Positions 11,101 through 22,500 are shown, counted from the first letter of the stretch. The stretch is 64,000 nt of DNA from Nematostella vectensis (GCF_932526225.1 NC_064041.1:2616699-2680698); one strand, 5' to 3'. The notes: generated by a model not told the origin, from the sequence alone. Program-made: numbers and translations.

Positions 11101-14100
11101 TATAAGTTACTAAGTACTCAGATAAATTCTCCGCCTTATTCGATGTGAAAGGGACTTATTTAAAGCGTCACGTCATGTTTTACCGTCATGTCACATCATA
11201 CTACTAACATGTACATTTCATGTTCATTGAGCGTAAAAAGTTACGTCACGAGTAGAGGCCTGAGTGTTTTTAAAATGTAGTAACAATTGAAAAAGCTACC
11301 TACAATACAATTTGGTAAAACACGTGGACTCTCTTGCTGTTCAAGTTTGCCTTGCTGGTTGGCTAGTGACGTTAATTAGAGGTACACAGGTGGCCCAGTT
11401 TGTCAGCTTATGGTGCCTTTCACCTCCGCTGAAACGGTTTCGATTCCCGATCGAGACATGGATAGTATCCTTCTCTTTTACGGCACAAAATTTGACTTTT
11501 TGAACGTATGTGAGCTTACTAGAAGCTTCAGTTAATATATTTTAAATATGAAGCGCTTAGAACATGGTTTATACTGTATTAGCGTTTTATAAATGCTATA
11601 TTTTCAATGCCAATCAGATGTAATCAGATAGCACGTCTCGCATCCTTTTACTGGCTTACGTCACGAAATTTTGAATGTGGCCACGGTAGCGCGCGCCGTA
11701 CTGTAACCCTGTATAAGAAACAGGCCAACCCTCATCCAGTCTTTGGTGTCCATCCCTTCTGAGCGAGGCACAATTTTCTTATTTCAAATCTGCTCTTTAT
11801 TCCAAAATCCTCTCTAAGAATGTCTTCATCCAAGACCAAAAAGATACCTCCATCCACTTGTTTTTGTTTAAAAGATTCGGCATATTTCCCAAGCTTAATA
11901 TAAACCAAATAGTCAGCGACGTCATCGACTGTCCATTCCTCCATTTTACTTGGGTTTGGTGGCGGCGGAATACTTAAATCATTAACTCGGTCCGCATTCG
12001 TACCGGGTATCGACTTCACTTCAAAATAAATGTCACTGCCTTGTTCCTTAAAATCACATGGTAAAGAAACGGTTGCTGTTAATGGTTTATGTCTCCCTGG
12101 GTCCGTGCCACAGCTGTTCACTTGTCTTGGCCCTTTGATAAGCTCGTCCTTCTGGGCATACCCTTTTCTGTCCTTCTTGACTGTTATTTGCCTGATAAGA
12201 TCGCCAGCCCCGTCTTTTTCTGCATTAAGTGTGAGCCCCGCTGTCTCATTCATCTTCTCATGAAACGTTGGTGGTGTCGAGTTTAGGTCTTCTAACTTGT
12301 TCTTCTCAGAAAGACTTAGGTCAGATAAATACTTATGACATACACTGTGCGTGTCTACATACCCTCTGCTATCCGTCTTCACTGTTGTTTGTCTTCTAAG
12401 GAAGCCACTATTACTTTCATGTTCAACTTTTCTTGGCCTAGGGCTAGCCGAGTCTGTTGCTGTATTCACTGTTCTAGAAGTAGCGGGAGGTAAATTATGT
12501 GGCTTTTCCTTGACTGAAGGAGGTATCTTGTGTCCTTGAGATGCGATGCTTTCCTTTTCATGGCACTCAATTGCTCCGGGATGGGCAGCTCGTTCGGTGC
12601 GATAATTCATGTAATCGTTTCCTTTAGCTTCCAGTCTCGTTCTTCCTCTTGAAATTGAAGAAAATGCCCCCTTAGTAAACCGCGTTCTCGGCTTAATCGT
12701 TGGCTTTATTTCCGCCTGGGAGTCCTCGTATTGGCTGACGCCAATTGTTTTGACTGTTTGAGCTCGTTTCTGCTCTTTTGAAAGCGAAGACCCCCTGGGT
12801 GGTGGGAGAGGAGGAATATCATCTTCCTGCATTGCGGTATCAAATCTTCCTGCTTGGATATCTCGAGCAGTCGTAGTAGTAGCACGGTGCAGGTTACTGA
12901 TATATCTGGCGTTGTTCACGGTTGTGTGATATTTCAATCCTGCAGGGGGCATCCAATAAAAAAGCGCGTTACGGTCTTTTGTTCCTCTTCATTCGTGACG
13001 AACGCCTTGCATGTATCATTCATCAACACTTCAGTATGACGTTGTTTCTATTTTCATAACTGTGTGCGTCGGTATTTTTCCGCAATGGAAGTTAAAAAGG
13101 TGGAAAGAGCATACTAAAAGTTGTCCTAAAGCTTTAATCATCAGGAAGTGATGAAGTTTTCATAAACAGGAAGTTTATGTTTATGGTGTGTAGACAAAGC
13201 ACAATATTGGGAATGTACCAGAGCGGAACAAATCATTTTGAAAGCATGCTAGTTTCTTGCAAAGTATGTTGTTCCCAAGGTATATCTAGTCTAGACATAC
13301 AATTTTTGAAAAGATAAGCTTTCGGTGTTAATCTTATAAGCAATTGCATTTTTTGAAACTGTAGTCTGTAATCACTAGCTGAATGCTTTTGGTCCCAGTG
13401 CCTTGTCCTTCTTATGTAGCACAGGAAACCCACCAACAATACTTGGTCTCCGAGCACGTGCTGGAATTTGCTCGATAAGCAATATAAATATAGAATGCCT
13501 TGTAGGAAGTGACTAGGGGAATTTTTTTTAACTTTTTTCTGATCGGGATTCATTAGTTAATAAATCCATCAGAACGTTTTCATCCTTTAGAAAGCCTAAA
13601 AAATGAGACGTTAAAAATTAGACGTTCTTATATAAAAAGGTATAAAAAGGAAAGAAAGTACCGAGGTCAGTAGACGAAGAGCAATTGGATAAAGTACAAA
13701 GGACGGCTTTTGTAGGGGAGGGGAGGGTGAACTTTATTTATTTATATAGGAGAAAATGCTATAATGTAGACACGTTTAATAGACCTTTCCGTAAATTACG
13801 TCACGCGGCATAAAAGCGATGGTAAGTGGGACAAAATCTTGCATTCAGTGTAAATATGGCTGGGTTTCCCCTAGTTTTCTGCTCAAATAATTATAGTACA
13901 TTGACAAATTTTGGACATGATACCTACTTATTTTTCTGACGGCCGATCGATTACCCTCCAAATTCAAGGGTAAAGGAAAAAGGGACTTGGCGTCAATACA
14001 CACTAACACGTAGGTGAATATTATTCAGTTTTGCTGACTTGTAGCTCAGTCCTTTTCAACAAAAGTGCAAAATTCTTCATATAAACACTTCCTGTATCAA

Positions 14101-15248
14101 TTACGACAAAATTAACCTTCATGTCTACAAATTGTTATGAAAAATTTCTTTTAAGCGGCAAACACTAAAACTCGACGAAACCCCGCCATACTGATGTGGC
14201 TGTTTGCTACTTGCCCTCGCTTTCATGCAGCGTGACGTAATTTACGGAAAGGTCTGTTGAACAGATATAATGGTATTTGCAATGAATATTTATGTCTTTA
14301 TTTTTTTTAGGCGAAGAAGCAAAAGAAGAAAATACTTTACTAGATATCTACGCTCTTCCTTATAAGGATATGGAGCTGAGTGAAAACGACGACAAACAGG
14401 TCAAACCGGATCAAAACAGGACTGACCAGATAGACTCATCCCACGTTGAAAAAAGTGTTGAAATAAATAAAAACGAAACAAAGGCCAGTGGTTTCTGTAA
14501 TGAAAGTGTTGAAAATACTGGGAATGATCCAGAATCTTTGCACAAAATCAATACAGACAAAACAAACCCGGACAAATCTGAAAACACACATGAAAATCAG
14601 AGGCAGAACAGAAACGATAAGGATCCTTACTATGTGAAAACTGGCGCTATCGCCATGGAAACAGAGGAGAGTGAGACATGCGCAGGGGATATGGTCGGAA
14701 ATCAGGATAGTGAAAGCTTGCTGACCGCACCGCGTGCTCAAAAAAATGTCGAAGAGGATGTTAACGCGGAAAAAATCATCGCCGATCAAGTAAGGACTAT
14801 TTCTGATGAAACTAAAGAGATAAATGCGAGTTCCAATAAGCCAACGGCTACAACTGAGAACACCAGTAATGAAAGTGAACAAGAAGTTGGCGGGAGCAAT
14901 GCGTTACCAAGAGATCTCTCTAATTTACAGCAAGAGGAAGGTCAAAATAAAGTATGGGCTGATGATAATGAGGACATCACAAAGGCGGATGGAGCAGCTA
15001 TAGGCGAGAACAATGAAATCGGTAAGGATTATGGGACAGATAACAAGAAGGGTAATGAGATTGCAAAGGATGACGGGACAGATAGCAAGAAGATTGAAAT
15101 CGCTAAGGCTGATGGTACAAACATCGACGAAAGTACTAAGACTTCTAAGGGTGATGATATAACTGAAAACAGAAGTAGTGAGACCACTAAGGCTCGCGAT
15201 GGGACAAAAGAAAGCGAGCGAAATGAGATGAGAGATATACCGACGTAA
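8161..15248 (+). CDS. predicted dual-acylated (MGC) coiled-coil protein with acidic tail, 3 exons
   Basis: Exons: 8161-8197 (MGCGSSHGKQRQ), 10075-10299 and 14311-15248, joined at two phase-1 junctions (CAAG|GTAGAG to CTAG|AA, GATG|GTAGGC to TTAG|GC) into 400 codons including the stop. Met-Gly-Cys-Gly-Ser-Ser is a classic N-myristoylation plus palmitoylation signal, as in Lck, so plasma-membrane or endomembrane anchoring is predicted. Exon 2 encodes a charged helix (VVAKYRRQKIARERE, EQEVEKALQKKRDSL) likely to form a coiled coil. Exon 3 is very acidic and low complexity, rich in D/E/N/T/K, with repeats such as AKADGT, AKDDGT and KDYGT near the C-terminus, ending at TAA. I recognise no family. 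The first exon is only 37 bp and rests on the start motif and phase match, so other 5' exons remain possible. Intron 2 holds an antisense SAM gene. Confidence 0.65.
9321..9456. repeat. tandem repeat, about 34-bp unit
   Basis: Four to five diverged copies of a unit containing TTCAAAGATTCTGCTATCCC followed by TTAGAAGAGG-like sequence. It lies in intron 1 of the MGC-start gene. Confidence 0.8.
9806..10068. repeat. degenerate GAT-rich trinucleotide tract
   Basis: Imperfect GAT/AAT/GGT triplets run almost up to the acceptor of the exon starting at 10075. ORFs of Asp/Asn on one strand and His/Asn on the other are by-products. Confidence 0.8.
10671..10790. repeat. 20-bp minisatellite, six units
   Basis: Units read CGCTAAGAGAGGTATACATA with few substitutions. 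Each unit contains AGAG|GTATAC, a donor-like motif in the sense orientation of the host gene. The array starts 372 bp after the exon-2 donor. Confidence 0.92.
10791..11231. repeat. pair of 38-bp direct repeats, about 400 bp apart
   Basis: The segments 10791-10828 and 11194-11231 share CATCATACTACTAACATGTA and the following TTTCATGTTCATTGAG with one mismatch. The first copy abuts the 20-bp minisatellite. The pair may bound a deleted or inserted segment. Confidence 0.85.
11387..11465 (+). mobile_element. tRNA-derived SINE head (remnant)
   Basis: A tRNA-like pol III promoter is visible. GTGGCCCAGTTTGTC resembles box A, and GGTTTCGATTCCCGATCG is close to the box B consensus at the usual spacing. 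There is no clean acceptor stem, so this is a SINE fragment rather than a functional tRNA gene. Confidence 0.55.
11732..12952 (-). CDS. SAM-domain protein, intronless, nested in an intron
   Basis: One 406-residue open frame. A C-terminal sterile alpha motif covers about residues 335-400 (WTVDDVADYLVYIKLGKYAE, then F...DGG.FL.L.ED.L...GI). Upstream the chain is disordered, with a proline-rich SH3-ligand-like stretch (IPPLPPPRG, about 46-54) and three copies of a Q-x-T-V-K motif, two continuing into D-x-x-GY. SAM domains mediate homo- or hetero-oligomerisation. With Pro-rich and basic segments an adaptor role is plausible, by inference. The ATG at 12952 is followed by CCCCCTGCAG, which could instead be a 3' splice site, so the true start may lie in an upstream exon. 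The gene sits head-to-tail antisense inside intron 2 of the MGC-start gene. Confidence 0.75.
   Translation of the reverse strand: MPPAGLKYHTTVNNARYISNLHRATTTTARDIQAGRFDTAMQEDDIPPLPPPRGSSLSKEQKRAQTVKTIGVSQYEDSQAEIKPTIKPRTRFTKGAFSSISRGRTRLEAKGNDYMNYRTERAAHPGAIECHEKESIASQGHKIPPSVKEKPHNLPPATSRTVNTATDSASPRPRKVEHESNSGFLRRQTTVKTDSRGYVDTHSVCHKYLSDLSLSEKNKLEDLNSTPPTFHEKMNETAGLTLNAEKDGAGDLIRQITVKKDRKGYAQKDELIKGPRQVNSCGTDPGRHKPLTATVSLPCDFKEQGSDIYFEVKSIPGTNADRVNDLSIPPPPNPSKMEEWTVDDVADYLVYIKLGKYAESFKQKQVDGGIFLVLDEDILREDFGIKSRFEIRKLCLAQKGWTPKTG
13780..14256. mobile_element. MITE with about 26-bp terminal inverted repeats
   Basis: The left end TAGACCTTTCCGTAAATTAC plus GTCACG is matched in inverse orientation by CGTGACGTAATTTACGGAAAGGTCT at 14231-14255. 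The 477-bp interior has no ORF. It lies in intron 2 of the MGC-start gene, ending 55 bp before the exon-3 acceptor. Confidence 0.8.
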
Positions 15249-16820
15249 AACGCTACGTGATGGCTCATGGGGTAGACTGAAAACTAGACAAAGACAATCA
15301 GACGAGCCCAGGAAAAAATGTAGTAATGATAGTGCAGTTTATGATAGTTGAACATGTACAGTACATCAACGATAAGAAAAAATCCGGGTATGTATCTGGT
15401 AGGAATCAGGGGTAGGGGTAGGGGACAACACCCAAGTTGTCGCGATCTTGAAAGCTAGTCGACTACCTTTTTCAATGTCACTATAAACAAGAAATTAAAT
15501 TAAATTAAATAAGAAAAACGACAAAAAAGATAACAATAGCAATAGCAAACATATATTCAGCCTATGCTATGCGCCCTTAGACATGAAAGGTTTTTACTTC
15601 ACTTTCATACGAGCAGTAACGAAATGGTTCTGATAAAAAACCCACTATCTTCCAATCATTTCTCAGGTCAAGTTTAAATACCATAAACTTGATCTTTGTG
15701 GCGTTTTGGGGGTGTTTTTTTTAAATCCAGTTAAGCCGAAGCTGAACTCGATATTTGGACAATCTTTAACAAAGCAAAATAAAAAAAGACCCTCGAAATA
15801 TCAGTAGTAAAATACAGCAGAATTGGGTGGTGGACTTAAAGTTGAAAAAGTCCTAGGAACGACCCTGGTTCTAGGCTTCGTGTTCTGCCGCATTATGTGT
15901 ACCCTCTAGATGCTCCAGAAATTATACTTTCAAAGGAAGATGCTTTTACTGTTTTCACATGTGTGAAGAAAACTATTTTTCTCTATAAACTTTGCAGCCT
16001 TATGAAAAAGTATATTTAAAAAATCATCATTTGAAAAATAGCAAACGTAGAATAAGAAGGTAACGCTTTTTGGAGATGGAAATTAAATAAACCGGGCACT
16101 TAAAATATTTAGTAGGTAGAGATAAAAATTTCTGAAGCCTTAACACGGTTATTGGTCTTGATTATAGTTTCTACCGTATACTCTAGCCACATTAGGGGTT
16201 AAAATAAGCGGATTAGGAAGTCTTTCGATTTATCTATAACATCCAGCGTTTTCAATTTGATGTGTCGCAATTGTTAGCCCGGTGATCTGAGCCCTGCTGT
16301 CAGACTAGACTTGACACCGCAATATAATATATATTTAGAGTACGAATGAGGTTCCGTAATCTCTTCCTTTTGCAAATAGTAATGTTTATTTTCATCAATC
16401 CTTACTTTTCCTTTTTTTTTAACTAATTAAAATTAATAAATTCTTTCATTTTGATTAATTTTCATTAATTTTGTTGTCCTATGTTTGTCAGTAATTTGTA
16501 AAAGAGCATGCAGACAAAATAAAGTAGAAGTCTTCTTATTCTAAATCAATTGCTGCTGCATTTTCTCCGTCATATTTTAGTTCATGATGATAGAAACTTG
16601 TAATAATTGTTTTTTTTTTCTTGCGAATAAGACAGTATTTGCCAACGATCTTTTTCTGCTTCATTTGCTTCCCACTGCTGTCAGTGTTATTGAAATAAAG
16701 GCAAACACCTGAAGTAATGAATATTATCATTAACTGAACTCAGGTTCATCAAAACATTAGTTGCTTCTTTCGTATGCCTGATGACAAGCTTAGTGACATT
16801 CGTGGAAAGTTAAAGACGAA
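15249..16820. other. intergenic, 3' UTR and GPCR upstream region
   Basis: AT-rich, with no exon-like segment on either strand. Confidence 0.5.
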
Positions 16821-17744
16821 ATGATAAATCCTGCTTTCCCTAACTTGATATTCGCAGTGTTCTTATCAATAGCCATCGTTATCGTTGTTGTGAATTTACT
16901 TGCTATCGCTGTCTTCCTGAGCAAGACGTTTCGCGTGAAGAAGTCGACCTATCTTCTTGCCAACCTCACCGTGGCTGATCTTCTTGTTGGGATAACAATT
17001 CTATGGTTCCTGGCTTCAAAAAATGTGATCTCCTGGTCGCTTCATCATATGGCAACCGGTGGATCGTTATTGGCGTTTACTTCTATAGCCATTGAAAGAG
17101 CTTATGCAATCCTGGCGCCTCTGAAACACCGCCTTCTTGGGAAGAAATCTTACATCATAGCCATTGCTCTGGTTTGGATACTGCCAGTCATAAACTACAG
17201 TCAAACTCTTTTTTCCGAGGATGCAAAGAATACTCTTGATATAATTGGAAGCTCTTTCGGCATAGCCGGCCCATTGTTTGTGCTGTCCTGTTATCTCGCG
17301 ATATGGATCAAAGTCCGGTTCTTATCACCTGCACGCAACACAAGACAAGATGCAAGCAACGCTAAACTTACGGTGACTCTATCCTTAGTCACCCTCGTAT
17401 CCATGCTATGTTATCTTCCTTATTGCGTTACGAGTTGGCTTGATAGCTTGGCAAAGAATGTTCCCAAAAGCACATTTTCATATCTGTCGATGCTTCTTTA
17501 CACAAATTCTTTCATCAATTTTCTAGTTTATGCTCTTCGAATGCCTGAATTCAGAAAAGAGGTTTATAAGATCATCAGCAAATGTCGCCATGTAACAAGG
17601 ACATGCATTGCATCTCCCCAAGAAGATGCTCCTTACTATTTAAACACCGCTGCCTTCAAAGGAGAGCCTGCGTTGATTATGCTGAAGACGTTACCACCAG
17701 TTCAAGGGATCAACAGCCTACCCTTTGCGGAGAAACCTCGGTGA
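16821..17744 (+). CDS. rhodopsin-like (class A) GPCR, intronless
   Basis: A single-exon 307-residue protein with seven hydrophobic segments. TM1 carries Asn25 (VVVNLLAIAV), TM2 the LANLTVADLL motif with Asp53, TM3 ends in ERAYAI (the DRY position), TM6 has CYLPY in place of CWxP, and TM7 NSFINFLVYAL in place of NPxxY, followed by a basic helix 8 (RMPEFRKEV). The N-terminus is only about 8 residues with no signal peptide. No cysteine lies at the top of TM3 or in the second extracellular loop, so the usual disulfide is absent. It belongs to the large set of divergent invertebrate rhodopsin-class receptors; the ligand cannot be assigned. An AATAAA follows 73 bp after the stop. Confidence 0.9.
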   Translation: MINPAFPNLIFAVFLSIAIVIVVVNLLAIAVFLSKTFRVKKSTYLLANLTVADLLVGITILWFLASKNVISWSLHHMATGGSLLAFTSIAIERAYAILAPLKHRLLGKKSYIIAIALVWILPVINYSQTLFSEDAKNTLDIIGSSFGIAGPLFVLSCYLAIWIKVRFLSPARNTRQDASNAKLTVTLSLVTLVSMLCYLPYCVTSWLDSLAKNVPKSTFSYLSMLLYTNSFINFLVYALRMPEFRKEVYKIISKCRHVTRTCIASPQEDAPYYLNTAAFKGEPALIMLKTLPPVQGINSLPFAEKPR

Positions 17745-17816
17745 TTCTGTTGAGTACCGTATCACCAGGCCAAGTGAACAACGGTCTACAATAAGCGAAG
17801 AACCCTCGTTGATCCT

Positions 17817-17822
17817 AATAAA
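17817..17822 (+). terminator. AATAAA polyadenylation signal of the GPCR gene
   Basis: AATAAA about 70 bp after the GPCR stop codon, followed by a T-rich tract. Confidence 0.6.
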
Positions 17823-18118
17823 TATTTTTTTTACCGGCGCAATATATTTTGCACAGTACTGAAGGCGAGATTTAAGATAGACTTTTTCAAACAACAAAAT
17901 TGGTGGCCCGCATCTTTTCATAAAAGATCTATTCATTCATCTTTAAATCTTTCCCACACAATCAACAATGGGGATGCTTAGCGTCTTATCTAATCATCAG
18001 TAGAGTCTATATGAAAATCTCTAACTGAAACATCTTCATCTCATATTCACTTAATGATTATTTTCTCTGAGCTGTGAATGTGATATCGGAGTACGATAAA
18101 AAAAGATGATGTGATCCA
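17823..18118. other. intergenic spacer
   Basis: No gene-like signal between the GPCR poly(A) region and the next MITE. Confidence 0.5.
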
Positions 18119-18311
18119 CATAGACAGTTGCCCCACACTACCCTAGACCATGAACGTCCTCTTCCATATCGACAGACTGCAAGCGTCGACAGTCCGCATG
18201 TACTTAGCTTTCTACAAGTTACGTTTCACACAAACAGCTATCATTTTAGATGTTAGTTCTGAAACTGTGAGAAAAACAAGAAGGGTCTAGGGTAGTGTGG
18301 GGCTGTCTATG
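18119..18311. mobile_element. 193-bp MITE with 28-31 bp inverted repeats
   Basis: The left end CATAGACAG...CCCCACACTACCCTAGACC (18119-18149) is the reverse complement of 18284-18311 except for a 3-base insertion. The interior has no ORF. The very high arm identity suggests recent activity of its family. Confidence 0.8.
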
Positions 18312-19215
18312 CAAAATACATTCCAAAGATGCCATTTGACCAGCTGCTTTGTCCCGATCATCGGCAAAAAGCTTAAATTGACATAAAAAAAATCAATTTC
18401 TTGCTGGTGTTTGAGCGGATTGCTCACAAGAACGATTCTAAAATAGTTTCATCACAGCCCCGTACAGTAACATCGCATAACAACCAAACTCGGTAGGCGT
18501 TATGCGTCGAGTTGGTCACGTGATGTGTAATGTCATCGATGACGTCAATAAAAGCCAAACTAGACTGACGAGAGTAAAAAAATATGAAAGAAACATTGTA
18601 TGATAACTAAACTTGTTATGTGTCATGTAGATGTCAAGAGGGTGGGGGGTGCAACAAGATGATTATGTGATCTTTAACTTGACGTCATCAAATACAAAAA
18701 TATCCACATTTCATGAATAAAACATCTTCAGACAAGACTTAGATTAGACTTAGACAATGCCTGATTCTATATATTATTAATAAAACCGCTTTAATTTGAC
18801 TATTAAAAATCATTCATTTATTATAAAATAACATAACACATGCAATTGTTTGTCTCTAATTTCTGTCTTAGCGTAAATTGATCGGTGTTTCATCTTACTC
18901 TAATATTTTACCTGCTTTCTCTTTTATTAAACATTTGAATTATCTGTGGTTTTCGGCATATGAAAACCACATTTTGGTTCAACGATGGAGCTCCAGGATC
19001 AAACCTTGATCTATGTTCGATGTCAATGCTACTAGCAAGAGCTTTTTTTTTCAAAAGCTTTTTCTATTACCTTGCCTAGCTTATTCTTCATTCTCCTGGC
19101 CATGTTTTAATGGTTATAAATAGTTGCTCAAACCAGCAAAGGGTTTTTATTGAATGTTTATTGTGTCTCTGGTCCTAAACCTATTTCTACCCATCTAAAC
19201 CAAAAAAGTCCCGTA
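18312..19215. other. intergenic, probably includes the 3' end of the minus-strand MICAL-like transcript
   Basis: No exon is seen. Minus-strand AATAAA signals (TTTATT on plus at about 19146 and 19157) lie beyond the next MITE, so the 3' UTR may run through it. Confidence 0.4.
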
Positions 19216-19476
19216 ATGGGAGACTTGCGCTCAGGGATCACGTGACTGTTTGGGCGGCAAATATCAAAATATCAGCAACAAAAAGCAACTTATTCAGCGC
19301 TTACGAAAAATGACAGAGTCCTTTTTTTTCAAAAAGGATAAGTTTTCATTTGAAGATTTAAGTTTTTCGTCGTTCTCTGGTGTGACTGGCGCAGTCGTTT
19401 CTGTTTTTTTTGTTTGATTATTTTGTTTTGAATTTGCCACCCAGAAAGGTCACGTGATCTCTCAGCGCAAGTCCCC
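19216..19476. mobile_element. TA-flanked MITE with about 45-bp inverted repeats
   Basis: GGGAGACTTGCGCTCAGGGATCACGTGA... at the left is matched by the inverse of ...TCACGTGATCTCTCAGCGCAAGTCCCC at the right; both arms reach GGCAAAT. TA dinucleotides flank both ends (19214-19215 and 19477-19478), typical of Tc1/mariner-type non-autonomous elements. A diverged inverted copy is at 46761-46995. It lies 37 bp from the stop codon of the MICAL-like gene. Confidence 0.8.
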
Positions 19477-19513
19477 TACTGTGTACAAATGACGCCATTA
19501 GATAAGTTACTCT

Positions 19514-22500
19514 TTAAGCTTCATCCGCTTTACTCTTACGCTTCAAATGTATCTTCCTAAATGGACTTATCTTCTTCTTCGGGCTCTTCCTCGGAGACGG
19601 CGAGAGCTCGCCGATAATCTCCGGATAGTACTCGGAGGCTTTCGTACTTGTATCATGAAGTTTGTCCATTGAAAGAACTTTTCCGTTCGCCGTATTCTTG
19701 CTATGGGAGCTTTCCCATTCTTCTCCTTCAGGTATCGCGGCATTCAAGTCAACACAGCTCGTAGCTTTGCTTTTTCGCAAATAAAAAGGGAATTTACGGG
19801 ATTTCTTTGAATCAGTCCTCAGATCCAACATCGATCCGTTGGCAGCTTTACCTTTCTCTAATTTCTTTGCTTTTACATACACTAGATTCTCGACGCTACG
19901 GCTTTTAATACGATCAATGCTGCGTCGATCATCAACTGATTTTGATATTTTGTTGGTTGATTCTTTAGCAGCGTCAAGAATGGCACTTTTTCGTTCCTCG
20001 AGTGAAGGAATGGGATATGTACGATTTCGTGCGTTTCCATTAGAAACCGGAATAGTCTCAGTCCTATCGTTTTCCTGATCGATTTCATATGTATTTGCAT
20101 TCTGTGCTTCGTCGGTAACACTATTCATATCATGACCAAGCATTCGATTGTTGTAGCGATGGTTTGGTGTTCCCTGCTTTTTTGTCCCATCCATTCGATT
20201 TAGTGAGTCTCGACCTAATGGCGTATCTTGATCATGTGTCCCATTAGGAATATCAGCAGTATGATCGAGTGTTCCACCCACTTGATCAAGCGTTTCATTT
20301 GCGGCATCCTCGAACACGTCGTCACAAGCTAAATTTCTATCCATCTCGGATGCAATACCGTGTTCGCTCTCGCAATCCGTCACACCCGAGTCGACCTTCG
20401 ATCTGCTGTTAGTTCCCATATTAGTAGTAACGTAATCTTTATGATCAGGCAACATTCCCATAGGGTCATGCGCAGACTGAAGATCATCACTACTCGAACC
20501 CATCGCACTCCATCTATCAACCACAGTGATCCTATCAAAGCTGTCATACAATGACGTCATTGCATTCTCAAAAGATTGAGGGTTATCGCCTCTAGTGCCG
20601 CTTCCCTTTTTAGGTTTTCTTCTTTCCGTTACATTATCAACCATTACTTGATTCTTTTTCGCTTCCGCTGCAATGTCTTTAAGCTTCCTCGCTGAGGGCT
20701 CATCTGTCCGTATTTCAGTCCCAACCATCCCCACATTTCTCGCGTTTGTTTTGCTGCGCGTATTGAAGCTCACACTAGAGGTTAGTCCTTTTCTGCCGAC
20801 AGTCTTACGTTCCTTATCCTCTCTCTGCTCACGACTCCTTATCGAGTTCTGTCGACGTAACATGGACGACTTTTGCTGGGTCTGTCTCGACGCCTCTGAA
20901 GCATTACTGCCGACATAACCTTCGGATGAACTCGATGTTTTTCTCTCGACATCCGATTCCGTTTTGGACAAGTTTCCCTTGATTTTAGCTCCTGGCTGAT
21001 TCGTCGACTTTCGCCCACTGGTTTTCGGTTTAGATGTATTTAACTTTGTAGATCCCTTATATTCCGGGTGACTACTTGTGACACTCGATAACGACGAGAG
21101 CGACGATGTCCTCGATCCTGCACTTACACTGTCGTCCTTTGCTCTCGTTGTTGAGATTCTCGACACTCGACTGGACGTTCTTGAAACTGATCGACCATCT
21201 CCGACACTCGAGACGGACTCCCGACCAGAGGTTCTCGACTGTGATCGAATATTAACGCTACTCGATACAGATGTCCGACCAGACGCTTGTGACTCAGATC
21301 GTTCACTCTCTGCTTTCGATAGAGGTGAATTACATAAAGATTCAAAGCCCGATTCCAACCCTTCTAGTTTTGCAGCAATATCATCAGCTTTCTTAGAGCG
21401 TGCTTTTAGTCTCTGCGATTCACGTCCAGAAGGTGGTAGATTGCTTTGACTCCCGTCTCTGGTTACACTATTTTTCTTTACTAATTTAACGTCCGTTTCC
21501 AATTTTCCTGCAGCATTTAAAATTTCCTTGTTCAACATTTCAGATTTCATTCTCTCTTTATCAACTTTATCCGAAGTGGGCCCAAGTTTCGATCCTTGAG
21601 GCAGTGCTGGGAGTTTCCTAGATGTGCTATTTTTTCTAACTGCCACTGCTACCTTCTCTTTTTGACCACTTGAAGACGCTGGCTTTGTCGATACTGTGAC
21701 GTTAGGTGATTTTGTTTTAACAGGTGAGGTAGACGATGACATCAGTGTTGGCGTCATCCTTTCAACCAGCCTTTCCACGGGTGATAACGCACCAGGTGAT
21801 GACGTCGCAGAAGGTGACGACTTCATTTTCTTCTTTAACAATTTTTCTACAGGCGATGACGCTGAAGTGTGTGATGACGCCAGAAGTAATGATGAAGTCA
21901 TTTTCGTAGTGGGTGTTTTTGTATTTTCACAGACAGGTACGGGTTTCGAGGTAGTAACAGATGACTTAATTTCGCGTCGTTGTCTTTTCTCTTTTTTTAC
22001 AGGGGTAGTTATCTTCTGGATGTTTCTGTTGACAGCTTTGGGTTTTGTTTCATGCGTTGTCTGAGTGGACGCCTTTGTGTTACTACGTGTGTCGTTTGTG
22101 ACGTCATGCACTCCCTTCTCTTTTACTTGACGTCTAGCTGATAACACATTCGGTCTACAAATATCACCTTCTCTTGCTCGCATTCTGTCCATGGCAGGCA
22201 CGACTGATTTCTTATTCCCCATCTTAGAGCGTAAGTCCTCGATCTCTTTACAGGACTTGAGACTGGAGACTCTAATAAACGCACTTTTTGGGCGCAGCTC
22301 ATCGCAACTTAAGTTATCTACCAAAGATGTGCTTCGTGGTTTTGTATAGGGCGCTTCGCAAGCGATTTCATCTTCGTCTTCACTGTTGAGCAAGTAATCG
22401 AGAGTCGAGTACAGTGCCTTGCAATCGGCGTCGGCCTGGTCGATATCGACGTTTTCGACGGGTTCTGCTGTGTCTACATCATTTAGTGACAAAATGAGAT

